Below are positions 32,010 to 40,611 of a DNA stretch of 64,000 bases, one piece after another (position 1 is the first letter of the stretch; each line of letters starts with the position of its first letter). The stretch is from Streptomyces hygroscopicus. Its GTDB lineage: Bacteria > Actinomycetota > Actinomycetes > Streptomycetales > Streptomycetaceae. The notes under the pieces are model-generated. The model worked only from the letters and a program-made list of their open reading frames with translations, was not told the origin of the DNA and did no database searches. Location of the stretch: positions 49,858-113,857 of the forward strand of contig NZ_LBMW01000027.1 in NCBI RefSeq assembly GCF_026168105.1. Direction: 5' to 3'. Position numbers and translations under genes: made by a program.

Positions 32010-33134
32010 GTGACTGAGATCGAGATCGGGCGCGGCAAGCGCGGCCGCCGGGCGTACGCCTTCGACGACATCGCCGTCGTCCCCAGCCGCCGTACGCGGG
32101 ACCCGAAGGAGGTCTCGATCGCCTGGCAGATCGACGCCTACCGCTTCGAGCTGCCCTTCCTGGCAGCCCCGATGGACTCGGTCGTCTCCCCGGCCACCGC
32201 GATCCGCATCGGTGAGCTCGGCGGCCTCGGAGTGCTGAACCTCGAGGGCCTGTGGACGCGGTACGAGGACCCGCAGCCGCTGCTGGACGAGATCGCCGAG
32301 CTGCCCGCCGACGCCGCGACCCGCCGACTCCAGGAGATCTACGCGGCTCCCATCAAGGAGGAGCTGATCGGGCAGCGCATCAAGGAGGTGCGCGACTCGG
32401 GCGTGGTCACCGCCGCCGCGCTCTCCCCGCAGCGCACGGCCCAGTTCTCCAAGGCCGTCGTGGACGCGGGCGTGGACATCTTCGTCATCCGGGGGACGAC
32501 GGTGTCGGCGGAGCACGTATCCCACTCGCACGAGCCGCTGAACCTGAAGCAGTTCATCTACGAACTCGACGTCCCGGTGATCGTCGGCGGCTGTGCCACG
32601 TACACCGCGGCCCTGCACCTGATGCGCACCGGTGCGGCCGGTGTCCTGGTCGGCTTCGGCGGCGGTGCCGCGCACACCACGCGCAACGTCCTGGGCATCC
32701 AGGTCCCCATGGCCACCGCCGTCGCGGACGTGGCGGCGGCCCGCCGCGACTACATGGACGAGTCCGGCGGCCGGTACGTGCACGTGATCGCGGACGGCGG
32801 CGTCGGCTGGTCCGGCGACCTGCCCAAGGCGATCGCCTGCGGTGCCGACGCCGTCATGATGGGCTCTCCGCTGGCCCGCGCCACTGACGCGCCAGGCAAG
32901 GGTCACCACTGGGGCATGGAGGCCGTCAACGAGGAGCTGCCGCGCGGCAAGAAGGTCGACCTCGGCACGGTCGGCACGATCGAGGAGGTCCTCACAGGCC
33001 CCTCGCACACCCCGGACGGCTCGATGAACCTCTTCGGCGCCCTGCGCCGCGCCATGGCCACCACCGGATACAGCGAGCTGAAGGAGTTCCAGCGCGTCGA
33101 GGTGACCGTGGCCGACTCGCAGCACCGGCGGTGA
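32010..33134 (+). CDS. guaB3: GuaB3-family IMP dehydrogenase-related protein
   Basis: A 374-residue protein of the actinobacterial GuaB3 family, with an IMPDH-like barrel but no CBS domains. It has IGRGKRGRRAYAFDDIAVVP, FLAAPMDSVVSP, VIVGGCATYTAALHLM, VIADGGVGWSGDLPKAIACGADAVMMGSPLA and a C-terminal LRRAMATTGY. Where IMPDH has GSICTTR, this protein reads GGGAAHTTR, so the catalytic cysteine position is histidine 222. Its enzymatic role is therefore uncertain. The GTG start has GAGGGAAAGG upstream. It is followed by an unusually perfect hairpin at 33161. Confidence 0.92.
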   Translation: MTEIEIGRGKRGRRAYAFDDIAVVPSRRTRDPKEVSIAWQIDAYRFELPFLAAPMDSVVSPATAIRIGELGGLGVLNLEGLWTRYEDPQPLLDEIAELPADAATRRLQEIYAAPIKEELIGQRIKEVRDSGVVTAAALSPQRTAQFSKAVVDAGVDIFVIRGTTVSAEHVSHSHEPLNLKQFIYELDVPVIVGGCATYTAALHLMRTGAAGVLVGFGGGAAHTTRNVLGIQVPMATAVADVAAARRDYMDESGGRYVHVIADGGVGWSGDLPKAIACGADAVMMGSPLARATDAPGKGHHWGMEAVNEELPRGKKVDLGTVGTIEEVLTGPSHTPDGSMNLFGALRRAMATTGYSELKEFQRVEVTVADSQHRR

Positions 33135-33160
33135 GGTGACGCTGCGCTCGGCCTGAGCGG

Positions 33161-33205
33161 ACGGTGGGGCCGGGTTCACCCGAGGGGTGAACCCGGCCCC
33201 ACCGT
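33161..33205. terminator. perfect 21-bp hairpin after guaB3
   Basis: Arms at 33161-33181 and 33185-33205 are exact complements with a three-base loop (GAG). No T tract follows. It is strong enough to terminate transcription in either direction. Confidence 0.85.
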
Positions 33206-33730
33206 ATGTCCAAGTGCCCAGGTGGGGGCGCTAGTTGGCACACGGGCGCGCACGGTTGCCCTCGGGGCCGATGCGCGCTGGACGGCCGTGCCGAGCCGAT
33301 AGTGTCCGTGTCCGGCGACCCCGTTCTCCGGGGCGCCCCCTTCCATGGACAAGGTTCCCGGACCCCCACCCGTCGGGGCCCGGCCCGAACTCCAATGGAC
33401 CGTCCACCGGGCAACTGGGCGGCGTCATGGAAGGGGGCGCGCCCATGGGCCGTTACCGCAAGCCCACCCGCTCGCACCGGATCCGTCTGTGAATGGTGAA
33501 AGTGCTGGAGGAGGTGGATCCTGCGGATTTTCGGATGGTGAGCGGCCACCCCCATGAGAACCAGGGGTGGACACTCCGTTCACCATTCTGGAGCCTGCCG
33601 CGGTGCCCGCTGCGTCGGGCTCCACCTTCGCGTACGGTATCGGATCCGCCGTCGGGCGACCCGGCATCGAAGGGGTGAAGGGGACTCCGCGTCCCGCCCT
33701 CGGAGGCTCGGGTTCCCGGACGCGCCCCCT
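33206..33730. other. 525-base region without a supported gene
   Basis: Several short frames overlap here on both strands, and none has a ribosome binding site together with consistent third-position GC. The best is plus-strand 33567-33818 (begins DTPFTILEPAAVPAA), which runs 88 bases into the convergent dehydrogenase gene. An AGGAGGTGG stretch lies near 33510-33518. I cannot name a function for the region. Confidence 0.4.
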
Positions 33731-34939
33731 TCACAACCGATGCGCCGCCCCCGTGGGTGTGGCCCCCCGCGTGTCGAGCAGCAACTGGGCCTTCACCGAC
33801 AGGCCCTGGAGGTCGTAGGTGCGGTGCTGCTGGAGCAGGACCGTCAGGTCGGCGCAGGCGGCGGCCTCGTAGAGCGAATCCGCGCGCGGGATCGGGCGGT
33901 CGAGGACGCTCCATGCCGGGACGTGCGGGTCGTGGTAGCTGATGGACGCGCCCAGCTCCATCAGACGCAGGGCGATCTCGTGCGCGGGGGAGCCCTGCTG
34001 ATCGGCGAGGTCAGGTTTGTAGGTCACGCCCAGCAGCAGGACGCGGGCGCCACGGGCCGACTTGCCGTGCTCGTTCAGGAGGGTGGCGGCGCGCTGGACG
34101 ACGTACTGCGGCATGTGGCTGTTGACCTGCTGCGCCAGTTCGACCATGCGCAGGGTGCGCCCGGTCAGCCCCGCCAGGTCCTGGGGGACGGCATGGCCGC
34201 CGACGCCGGGGCCGGGGCGGAAGGCCTGGAAGCCGAACGGTTTGCTCTCCGCGCAGCGGACGACGTCCCACAGGTCGATTCCCAGGTCGTGGCAGAGCAC
34301 CGCCATCTCGTTGACCAGGGCGATATTGACCTGCCGGTAGTTCGTCTCCAGGACCTGCACGGTCTCCGCCTCGCGCGGTCCACGCGCGCGTACCACCTTG
34401 TCGGTGAGGCGCCCGTAGAAGGCGGCGGCCGATTCGGTGCAGGCGGGAGTCAGGCCACCGATGACCTTGGGGGTGTTGGCGGCCCCGAAGTCGCGGTTGC
34501 CCGGGTCGACGCGGCTCGGCGAGCAGGCGAGGTGGAAGTCGCGTCCCGCCCGCAGTCCGGAGCCCTCTTCGAGGAGAGGGCGCAGGAAGTCCTCCGTGGT
34601 GCCGGGAGGCACTGGCGACTCCAGGACCACGGTGGTGTGCGGGCGCAACCGCTCGGCGAGGGTGCGCGCGGCCGACTCCACCTGGGTGAGGTCGAGCGCG
34701 CCGTCGGCCCCGCGCGGGGCGGGGGCGCAGATGACGGCGGTGCGGACGCGGCCGAGTTCCGCGGGGTTGGTGGTCGGCCGGAAGCCCTGCGCGAGCATCC
34801 GGCGCAGTTCGGCGGCGGTGAGGGAGCCGGCCTCCGGCCCCGTCCGGTACCCGAGGGTGGAGATGCCTGCGGCGACGGCGGCCTGGGCGAGGGGCAGGCC
34901 GAGATGACCTAGTCCGATGACGGCGAGATCTGCGGGCAT
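33731..34939 (-). CDS. nucleotide-sugar dehydrogenase homologue lacking catalytic residues
   Basis: A 402-residue homologue of UDP-glucose/UDP-ManNAc/GDP-mannose 6-dehydrogenases. The NAD-binding Rossmann motif AVIGLGHLGLPLAQAAVAAG, SPVPPGTTEDFL and SRVDPGNRDFGAANTPKVIGG are all present. VNIALVNEMAVLCHDLGID and the C-terminal LLGVTYKPDLADQQGSPA are present too. However, the nucleophilic cysteine of GVGGHCxP is alanine 250 (GVGGHAVPQD), and the catalytic lysine of the AExxK motif is glutamine 195 (AETVQVLET). It probably does not oxidise UDP-sugars by the normal route and may be a regulator or binding protein. The start at 34939 follows GGAAGGA; 34960 is possible. It is divergent from glpD. 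Confidence 0.85.
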   Translation of the reverse strand: MPADLAVIGLGHLGLPLAQAAVAAGISTLGYRTGPEAGSLTAAELRRMLAQGFRPTTNPAELGRVRTAVICAPAPRGADGALDLTQVESAARTLAERLRPHTTVVLESPVPPGTTEDFLRPLLEEGSGLRAGRDFHLACSPSRVDPGNRDFGAANTPKVIGGLTPACTESAAAFYGRLTDKVVRARGPREAETVQVLETNYRQVNIALVNEMAVLCHDLGIDLWDVVRCAESKPFGFQAFRPGPGVGGHAVPQDLAGLTGRTLRMVELAQQVNSHMPQYVVQRAATLLNEHGKSARGARVLLLGVTYKPDLADQQGSPAHEIALRLMELGASISYHDPHVPAWSVLDRPIPRADSLYEAAACADLTVLLQQHRTYDLQGLSVKAQLLLDTRGATPTGAAHRL

Positions 34940-34988
34940 GGAGTGGGCCGTCCTTCCCATTAACCGACGCGGGAGAGGTGCGCAAGCG

Positions 34989-35084
34989 CTGTGGACAGAA
35001 TGAGCGAGTGCAATGTCAGACTAAGAGTAAATATGACCGATTTGCGGGATTGATCGGCTCGGTTTCCCTGAGTGTTGTCCACAG
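34989..35084. promoter_or_regulatory. pair of DnaA boxes in the dehydrogenase-glpD intergenic region
   Basis: TTGTCCACA at 35075-35083 is the preferred Streptomyces DnaA box. On the opposite strand CTGTCCACA (34990-34998) is a close variant. The inverted nine-base arms CTGTGGACA and TGTCCACAG are 78 bases apart, enclosing a comparatively AT-rich stretch with TAAATATG. They may titrate DnaA or let DnaA regulate the divergent genes. Confidence 0.55.
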
Positions 35085-35199
35085 GCCGCGGCTGCGTGGT
35101 GGCCGAACCCGGGCATCCCGGTCAGACTTTGGGAATGGGGGTTTGTGAATCGGGCTTCGCCTGACGGGTGTGGCCGGCGCGATCGAGCGGGAGGCAGCG

Positions 35200-36906
35200 G
35201 TGAGGACAGCGGCACTGGGGCCGGCGCAGCGCGCCGAGTCACTGGCGGGCATGGCCGAGCGCGAGCTGGACGTGCTCGTCGTGGGCGGAGGAGTGGTCGG
35301 CGCGGGCACCGCACTGGACGCCGCCACACGCGGTCTGTCCACGGGCCTGGTCGAGGCACGTGACTGGGCGTCGGGTACGTCGAGCAGGTCCAGCAAGCTG
35401 ATACACGGCGGCCTGCGCTATCTGGAGATGCTCGACTTCGCACTGGTGCGCGAGGCATTGAAGGAGCGCGGGCTGCTGCTGGAGCGCCTGGCGCCCCATC
35501 TCGTGAAGCCGGTTCCGTTCCTGTATCCGCTGCAGCACAAGGGCTGGGAGCGGTTGTACGCAGGCTCGGGCGTCGCGCTCTACGACACCATGTCGATGGC
35601 GCGCGGTCACGGCCGGGGTCTGCCGATGCACCGTCACCTGACCCGGCGCCATGCCCTTGACGTCGCCCCCTGCTTGAAGAAGGACGCACTGGTCGGCGCG
35701 CTGCAGTACTACGACGCACAGGTGGACGACGCCCGCTATGTGGCGACCCTGGTGCGCACCGCCGCGTGGTACGGCGCGAAGGTCGCCAACCGCGCGCGTG
35801 TCACGGGTTTCCTGCGCGAGGGGGAGCGGGTCGTCGGGGCCACGGTCCAGGACGTGGAGACGGGCGGGCAGTACGAGATCCACGCCCAGCAGGTCGTGAA
35901 CGCGACGGGGGTGTGGACCGACGACACCCAGGCGATGGTGGGCGAGCGGGGCCAGTTCCACGTACGGGCGTCCAAGGGCATCCACCTGGTCGTGCCCAAG
36001 GACCGGATCCACTCCACGACGGGCCTGATCCTGCGGACCGAGAAGTCCGTCCTCTTCGTCATACCCTGGGGCCGGCACTGGATCATCGGCACGACCGACA
36101 CGGACTGGAACCTCGACAAGGCGCACCCCGCCGCCTCCAGCGCGGACATCGACTACCTGCTGGACCATCTGAACTCGGTCCTGGCGGTGCCGCTCACGCG
36201 CGACGACGTTGAGGGTGTGTACGCGGGGCTCAGACCCCTGCTCGCCGGGGAGTCGGACGCCACCAGCAAGCTGTCGCGCGAGCACATCGTGGCGCATCCG
36301 GTGCCCGGTCTCGTGGTCGTGGCGGGCGGGAAGTACACGACGTACCGGGTGATGGCCAAGGACGCCGTCGACGAGGCCGTGCACGCTCTGGACCGGCGCG
36401 TGGCCGACAGCGTCACCGAGGACATCCCGGTCCTGGGCGCCGAGGGCTATCTGGCGATGTGGAACGCGCGGGCGCGCATAGCGGCGCGCACCGGGCTGCA
36501 CGTGGTGCGGGTGGAACACCTGCTGAACCGTTACGGGGCGCTGGTGGACGAATTGCTCGACCTGATCGCGGCCGATCCCTCGCTGGGGCGGCCCCTCCAG
36601 GCGGCCGACGACTATCTGCGGGCCGAGGTGGTGTACGCCGCCTCGCACGAGGGCGCGCGGCACCTCGACGACGTGCTGACCCGTAGGACACGCATCTCCA
36701 TCGAGACGTTCGACCGCGGTACGCGCAGCGCCCGGGAGGCGGCCGAGCTGATGGCGCCGGTGCTCGGCTGGGACAAGGACCATGTCGAGCGCGAGATCGC
36801 ACACTACGAGAAGCGGGTGGAGGCGGAGCGGGAGTCGCAGCGCCAGCCCGACGATCTGACGGCGGACGCGGCGCGGTTGGGGGCGCCGGACATCGTGCCG
36901 CTGTAG
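35200..36906 (+). CDS. glpD: glycerol-3-phosphate dehydrogenase
   Basis: GlpD oxidises glycerol-3-phosphate to dihydroxyacetone phosphate and passes electrons to the membrane quinone pool. The 568-residue protein has the FAD-binding motif LDVLVVGGGVVGAGTALDAATRG, SSKLIHGGLRYLE, VNATGVWTD, and ASKGIHLVVPKDRI with the GTTDTDW substrate loop. GGKYTTYRVMAKDAVD follows, and the C-terminal helical DAO_C domain contains EVVYAASHEGARHLDDVLTRRTR. The GTG at 35200 is chosen because GGGAGG lies five bases before it; another GTG at 35170 is in frame without such a site. No glpF or glpK is adjacent. Confidence 0.95.
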   Translation: MRTAALGPAQRAESLAGMAERELDVLVVGGGVVGAGTALDAATRGLSTGLVEARDWASGTSSRSSKLIHGGLRYLEMLDFALVREALKERGLLLERLAPHLVKPVPFLYPLQHKGWERLYAGSGVALYDTMSMARGHGRGLPMHRHLTRRHALDVAPCLKKDALVGALQYYDAQVDDARYVATLVRTAAWYGAKVANRARVTGFLREGERVVGATVQDVETGGQYEIHAQQVVNATGVWTDDTQAMVGERGQFHVRASKGIHLVVPKDRIHSTTGLILRTEKSVLFVIPWGRHWIIGTTDTDWNLDKAHPAASSADIDYLLDHLNSVLAVPLTRDDVEGVYAGLRPLLAGESDATSKLSREHIVAHPVPGLVVVAGGKYTTYRVMAKDAVDEAVHALDRRVADSVTEDIPVLGAEGYLAMWNARARIAARTGLHVVRVEHLLNRYGALVDELLDLIAADPSLGRPLQAADDYLRAEVVYAASHEGARHLDDVLTRRTRISIETFDRGTRSAREAAELMAPVLGWDKDHVEREIAHYEKRVEAERESQRQPDDLTADAARLGAPDIVPL

Positions 36907-36930
36907 GCGTGCCGGAGTCGGGCGGTTCCA

Positions 36931-37000
36931 CCGCCCGGCCGTCGGCCGGAGGGGGGCGCCGCCCTCCGACGGAGGGGTTCGCCGCCGTCGGCCGGGGCGG
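36931..37000. terminator. nested hairpins between convergent genes
   Basis: CCGCCCGGCCGTCGGC near 36931 pairs imperfectly with GCCGTCGGCCGGGGCGG ending at 37000, and inner GGAGGG/CCCTCC arms add a second stem. It lies between the ends of glpD and the serine hydrolase gene and probably terminates both. Confidence 0.55.
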
Positions 37001-37099
37001 TTCCGCCTCCGATCGGTGACCGGGCGCCCGGAGGTCCCTGGGTCGACTTCACCCGAATGAGTGTCGGTTCCCGGGATCTCCGTTCGGAACCGGCTCGTT

Positions 37100-38152
37100 C
37101 TACGAGGTGCGGGGGCAGAACTCGGCAGTGAGCAGGTCCCGTTCGAGACCGTTGTCCGCGAACCCGTCCGTGTTCACCCGGAAGGTGAGGACACGATGGC
37201 CGTCGAGGGTGGCTGCGGTGCGCACGTAGCTGCCGGAGATCCGGCCGTTGTGCCCCCACACCGTGGTGCCGCACGGAAGCCTCACCGGAGTCAGGCCCAT
37301 GCCGTACGCCCCATGTGCGGTACGGGTGTCGAGCATCTCGCGCAGCCAGCGCGGGGGCAGCAGCCTGCCGCCCAGCAGCGCCGCGTAGAAGCGGTCCAGG
37401 TCGGCGAGCGTGGTCACCAGCTCACCCGCCGCGCCGGCCACGCGCGGGTCGAGCGAGGTGACGTCGGATCCGTCGGCGGCGTAGGCGCGGCCGTGCGGCG
37501 AGGGAAGCGCGGTGCGGGCTCCGGGGAAGGAGGTGCCCGTCAGGCGGAGGGGAGTGATGATGCGGCGCTCGGCCTCGACGGCGTACGAGTGACCGGTGAC
37601 CTGCTGGATGACCATGCCGAGCAGCACGTAGTTGGTGCTGGAGTACGAGAAGCGGCCACGAGCGGCCGGAGGGAGGGCCAGTGCGATGCGTACGGCCTGA
37701 AGCGGGGTCAGGGGTGCGGTGCCCTTGGTGAGCGCGGTGAAGTCGGCCAGACCGCTGGTGTGGGTGAGCAGGGCGCGCAGGGTCAGCGCGCGGCCGTCGT
37801 CGTCGGTCCCGCGGACAAGCCCCGGCAGATGGTCCTCCACCGAATCCGACAGGGACAGCCTGTGCTCGGCGGCCAGTTGCAGCACGACCGTCGCGATGAA
37901 GGTCTTGGTGATGCTGCCGGCACGGAAGTGGTCGGCGGCCGCGATGCCCCGACCGGCGCGCGCGAAGTATCTGCCCGTGGCCTCCCGGGCCAGAAGCGCC
38001 GCGGCAGGAGCCCTTCCCCGGGTGACGAGCAGCGGGAGCACGGTGTCAGCGGCCGGGACCTCGGGGGCCTGGGAGGCGCCCAGAGCGAATCCGAGCAGGG
38101 CCAGGCACATCGGTGCGGCCGGCAGGTTCCGGCGTGTCCGGCGCAGCGGCAT
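37100..38152 (-). CDS. secreted serine hydrolase, beta-lactamase/DD-peptidase fold
   Basis: A 350-residue exported class C beta-lactamase-like protein (PF00144 type). A signal peptide occupies about residues 1-35. The catalytic SxxK motif is SITK in FRAGSITKTFIA (about residues 79-82). YSSTNYVLLG corresponds to the YxN region, and HNGRISGSY to the HxG motif. THTSGLADF and YGMGLTPV are also typical. Members are D,D-carboxypeptidases, esterases or penicillin-binding-related enzymes acting outside the membrane. AAGGAAGGA precedes the ATG. It is divergent from the first kinase of the cluster with only 156 bases between starts, so co-regulation is possible. Confidence 0.9.
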   Translation of the reverse strand: MPLRRTRRNLPAAPMCLALLGFALGASQAPEVPAADTVLPLLVTRGRAPAAALLAREATGRYFARAGRGIAAADHFRAGSITKTFIATVVLQLAAEHRLSLSDSVEDHLPGLVRGTDDDGRALTLRALLTHTSGLADFTALTKGTAPLTPLQAVRIALALPPAARGRFSYSSTNYVLLGMVIQQVTGHSYAVEAERRIITPLRLTGTSFPGARTALPSPHGRAYAADGSDVTSLDPRVAGAAGELVTTLADLDRFYAALLGGRLLPPRWLREMLDTRTAHGAYGMGLTPVRLPCGTTVWGHNGRISGSYVRTAATLDGHRVLTFRVNTDGFADNGLERDLLTAEFCPRTS

Positions 38153-38308
38153 CGGAGTCCTTCCTTGTCCCGGCTCATCATGGCGGAAGGGGCTCTGAAC
38201 GGGCCGGGCGGGGCCGAGCGGCCGAATCATGGGGCACCCTGGGCGTTGGGCGGTCCGTGCGTGAGAGACAATGGAGGCTCTGTCAGGGCGGGTTGCATGA
38301 GGGGACGC

Positions 38309-40441
38309 ATGTCGGAGGCGGAGCGGGCGGGGACATCCCGTCAGGACAAGAGCGAACGTCTCCTCGCCGGGCGGTACCGGCTGGGAGACGTACTCGGCCG
38401 CGGCGGCATGGGCACGGTGTGGCGGGCCGAGGACGAGACCCTCGGCCGTACGGTCGCCGTCAAGGAGCTGCGGTTCCCGTCCAGCATCGACGAGGACGAG
38501 AAGCGCCGGCTCATCACGCGCACGCTGCGGGAGGCCAAGGCGATCGCCCGGATCCGCAACAACGGCGCGGTGACGGTCTTCGACGTGGTGCACGAGGACG
38601 ACCGGCCCTGGATCGTGATGGAGCTGATCGAGGGCAAGTCGCTCGCAGAGGTCATCCGTGAGGACGGCCTGCTCGAGCCGAGGCGTGCCGCCGAGGTCGG
38701 GCTCGCGATCCTCGACGTGCTGCGCGCCGCGCACCGCGAGGGCATCCTGCACCGCGACGTGAAGCCGTCGAACGTGCTGATCGCCGAGGACGGCCGGGTC
38801 GTGCTCACCGACTTCGGCATCGCGCAGGTCGAGGGCGACCCGTCCATCACGTCCACCGGCATGCTCGTCGGTGCCCCGTCCTACATCTCGCCGGAGCGGG
38901 CGCGCGGTCACAAGCCCGGCCGGGCGGCGGACCTCTGGTCGCTCGGCGGTCTGCTCTACGCGGCGGTCGAGGGCGTGCCGCCGTACGACAAGGGCTCGGC
39001 GATCGCGACCCTGACCGCGGTGATGACCGAGCCGGTCGAGGAGCCGAAGAACGCGGGCCCGTTGAAGACCGTCATCTACGGGCTGCTCGCCAAGGACCCG
39101 CAGCAGCGGCTGGACGACCAGGGCGCGCGGGCGCTGCTCGACGAGGTCATCCACGCACCCGATCCCAAGGAGGAGGTGCCGGCGGACGCGACGCGGGTCG
39201 TGGCGTTGCCGCCGGTGCCGCCGGAGGAGTCCTCGGGCAAGGGGACCGCGGGCGCCGGGGCCAAGCGGGGCGAGGAGGCCGCCGAGCGGTTGCGCGGGGC
39301 ACTGCGGTCCGTGCGCAAGGCCGCGGCGTCGGCGGGTGCGGCCACGGCCGCCGCGGCGACGGCCGCACGGACCAAGCCGTCCGGCTCCGGTACCGCGGAG
39401 ACCGCCGAGGGCACGGCGTCCGCGAGCGCCGACGCGACCGCGGGCGGAGACTCCGGTGGGTCCGGTGGGTCCGGTGGGTCCGGTGGGTCCGGTGGGTCCG
39501 GTGGGTCCGGTGGGTCCGGTGGGTCCGCTGCGTCCGGTGCCGCCGGTACGGACCGCTCGGGAGGCGCGTCGGCGGGTACGCGGGACAACACCGCTGCCGT
39601 CGAATCGAACTCCGGTTCCTCGAAGTCGCGTTCGGGATGGCCCGTCGTTCCGGACCCGGACAGGCCGCCGCGGCCGGTGCCGCCGCCCCGGGCGCCGCTC
39701 ACCGACGTGGTGCCCAAGCGGACCATGGTGATCATCGCCGTCGTGGTGGTGGTGCTCGTGGTGCTCGGCACCGTGCTCGCCCTCATCTTCAACGGTGACG
39801 ACGGCGGTTCGCAGGGCAGCAACAAGCACGGCACCAAGGCCGCCGCGTCCGGCGGCCCGACCGCCGGGAGTGGCGGCAAGGGCAGCGGCGGCGGTTCGCA
39901 CACGGACAGCGGCAGCGGGAGCGCGAACGCGACGAACAGGTCGGGCGGGCAGGGCACGGCGGGCAGTTCACCGGCCGCGAGCGCGAGTTCCGGCGCGTCG
40001 GGCGGCGCCGGCGCGGTGACGACGTACAAGGGCGGTCAGGGGTACTCGATAGGGCTGCCCGCGGGCTGGAAGTACCAGTCGTCGGACGACGCGGGGGACC
40101 GCTTCACCGGCCCCGACGGGCAGCGGCTGCTCGTCGCCTGGACCTCCACGCCCAAGGGCGACCCGGTGGCGGACTGGACGAGCCAGGAGCGCTACATGGG
40201 GCGCGCCCAGTACAAGCGGATCCGCATCGAGAAGGTGGACTACCGGGGCTGGAACACGGCCGACTGGGAGTTCAGCTATGCCGACAGCGGCACCGCCTAC
40301 CGGGTGATCGACCGCGGATTCGTCGTCAACCCGCACCAGGGCTACGGGCTGATGTACTCGGCGAAGGCCGCCGACTGGGACGGCGATCTGCGCACCAACA
40401 CCTGGAAGACGCTGACCCAGACCTTCCAGCCGAAGTCGTGA
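38309..40441 (+). CDS. membrane Ser/Thr protein kinase, cluster member 1
   Basis: A 710-residue receptor-type kinase. The kinase domain spans about residues 20-285, with GRGGMGTVW, the ATP lysine 52 (VAVKEL), catalytic aspartate 150 (HRDVKPSN) and DFG aspartate 168, so it should be active. A 190-residue Ala/Gly/Ser-rich juxtamembrane linker follows and includes a (GGS)n tract encoded at 39452-39523. One membrane span is at about 472-495. A Gly/Ser spacer then leads to an extracellular domain (about 575-710) beginning GQGYSIGLPAGWKY. The start after GAGGGGA is preferred over an in-frame ATG four codons upstream. There are no PASTA repeats. Confidence 0.92.
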   Translation: MSEAERAGTSRQDKSERLLAGRYRLGDVLGRGGMGTVWRAEDETLGRTVAVKELRFPSSIDEDEKRRLITRTLREAKAIARIRNNGAVTVFDVVHEDDRPWIVMELIEGKSLAEVIREDGLLEPRRAAEVGLAILDVLRAAHREGILHRDVKPSNVLIAEDGRVVLTDFGIAQVEGDPSITSTGMLVGAPSYISPERARGHKPGRAADLWSLGGLLYAAVEGVPPYDKGSAIATLTAVMTEPVEEPKNAGPLKTVIYGLLAKDPQQRLDDQGARALLDEVIHAPDPKEEVPADATRVVALPPVPPEESSGKGTAGAGAKRGEEAAERLRGALRSVRKAAASAGAATAAAATAARTKPSGSGTAETAEGTASASADATAGGDSGGSGGSGGSGGSGGSGGSGGSGGSAASGAAGTDRSGGASAGTRDNTAAVESNSGSSKSRSGWPVVPDPDRPPRPVPPPRAPLTDVVPKRTMVIIAVVVVVLVVLGTVLALIFNGDDGGSQGSNKHGTKAAASGGPTAGSGGKGSGGGSHTDSGSGSANATNRSGGQGTAGSSPAASASSGASGGAGAVTTYKGGQGYSIGLPAGWKYQSSDDAGDRFTGPDGQRLLVAWTSTPKGDPVADWTSQERYMGRAQYKRIRIEKVDYRGWNTADWEFSYADSGTAYRVIDRGFVVNPHQGYGLMYSAKAADWDGDLRTNTWKTLTQTFQPKS
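39452..39523 (+). repeat. eight tandem 9-base repeats
   Basis: Eight exact copies of TCCGGTGGG encode Ser-Gly-Gly repeats in the kinase linker. A tract like this can change copy number by slippage without shifting frame, altering linker length. Confidence 0.95.
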
Positions 40442-40611
40442 CGTACCGAGCGCCGAACCGACGTTCCGCGCGCTCGTGTCACGGGGAGATATGACATCCC
40501 CGGGTTGCAGGTTGCCTCCGGCACGTATCGTGAGGGACTGCGGACCGTGCGCAGCCGGAACGGGGCGCAATTCGAACGGAGTTGACCAGCCGGGCGACCG
40601 GGGGAGGCATC

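Noticed and set aside
33567..33818. Plus-strand frame starting DTPFTILEPAAVPAA
   Set aside because: It has no good ribosome binding site, uneven third-position GC, and runs 88 bases into the convergent dehydrogenase gene.
39452..39523. Tandem repeat considered as a CRISPR array
   Set aside because: The units are 9 bases with no spacers and are in frame inside a kinase linker.
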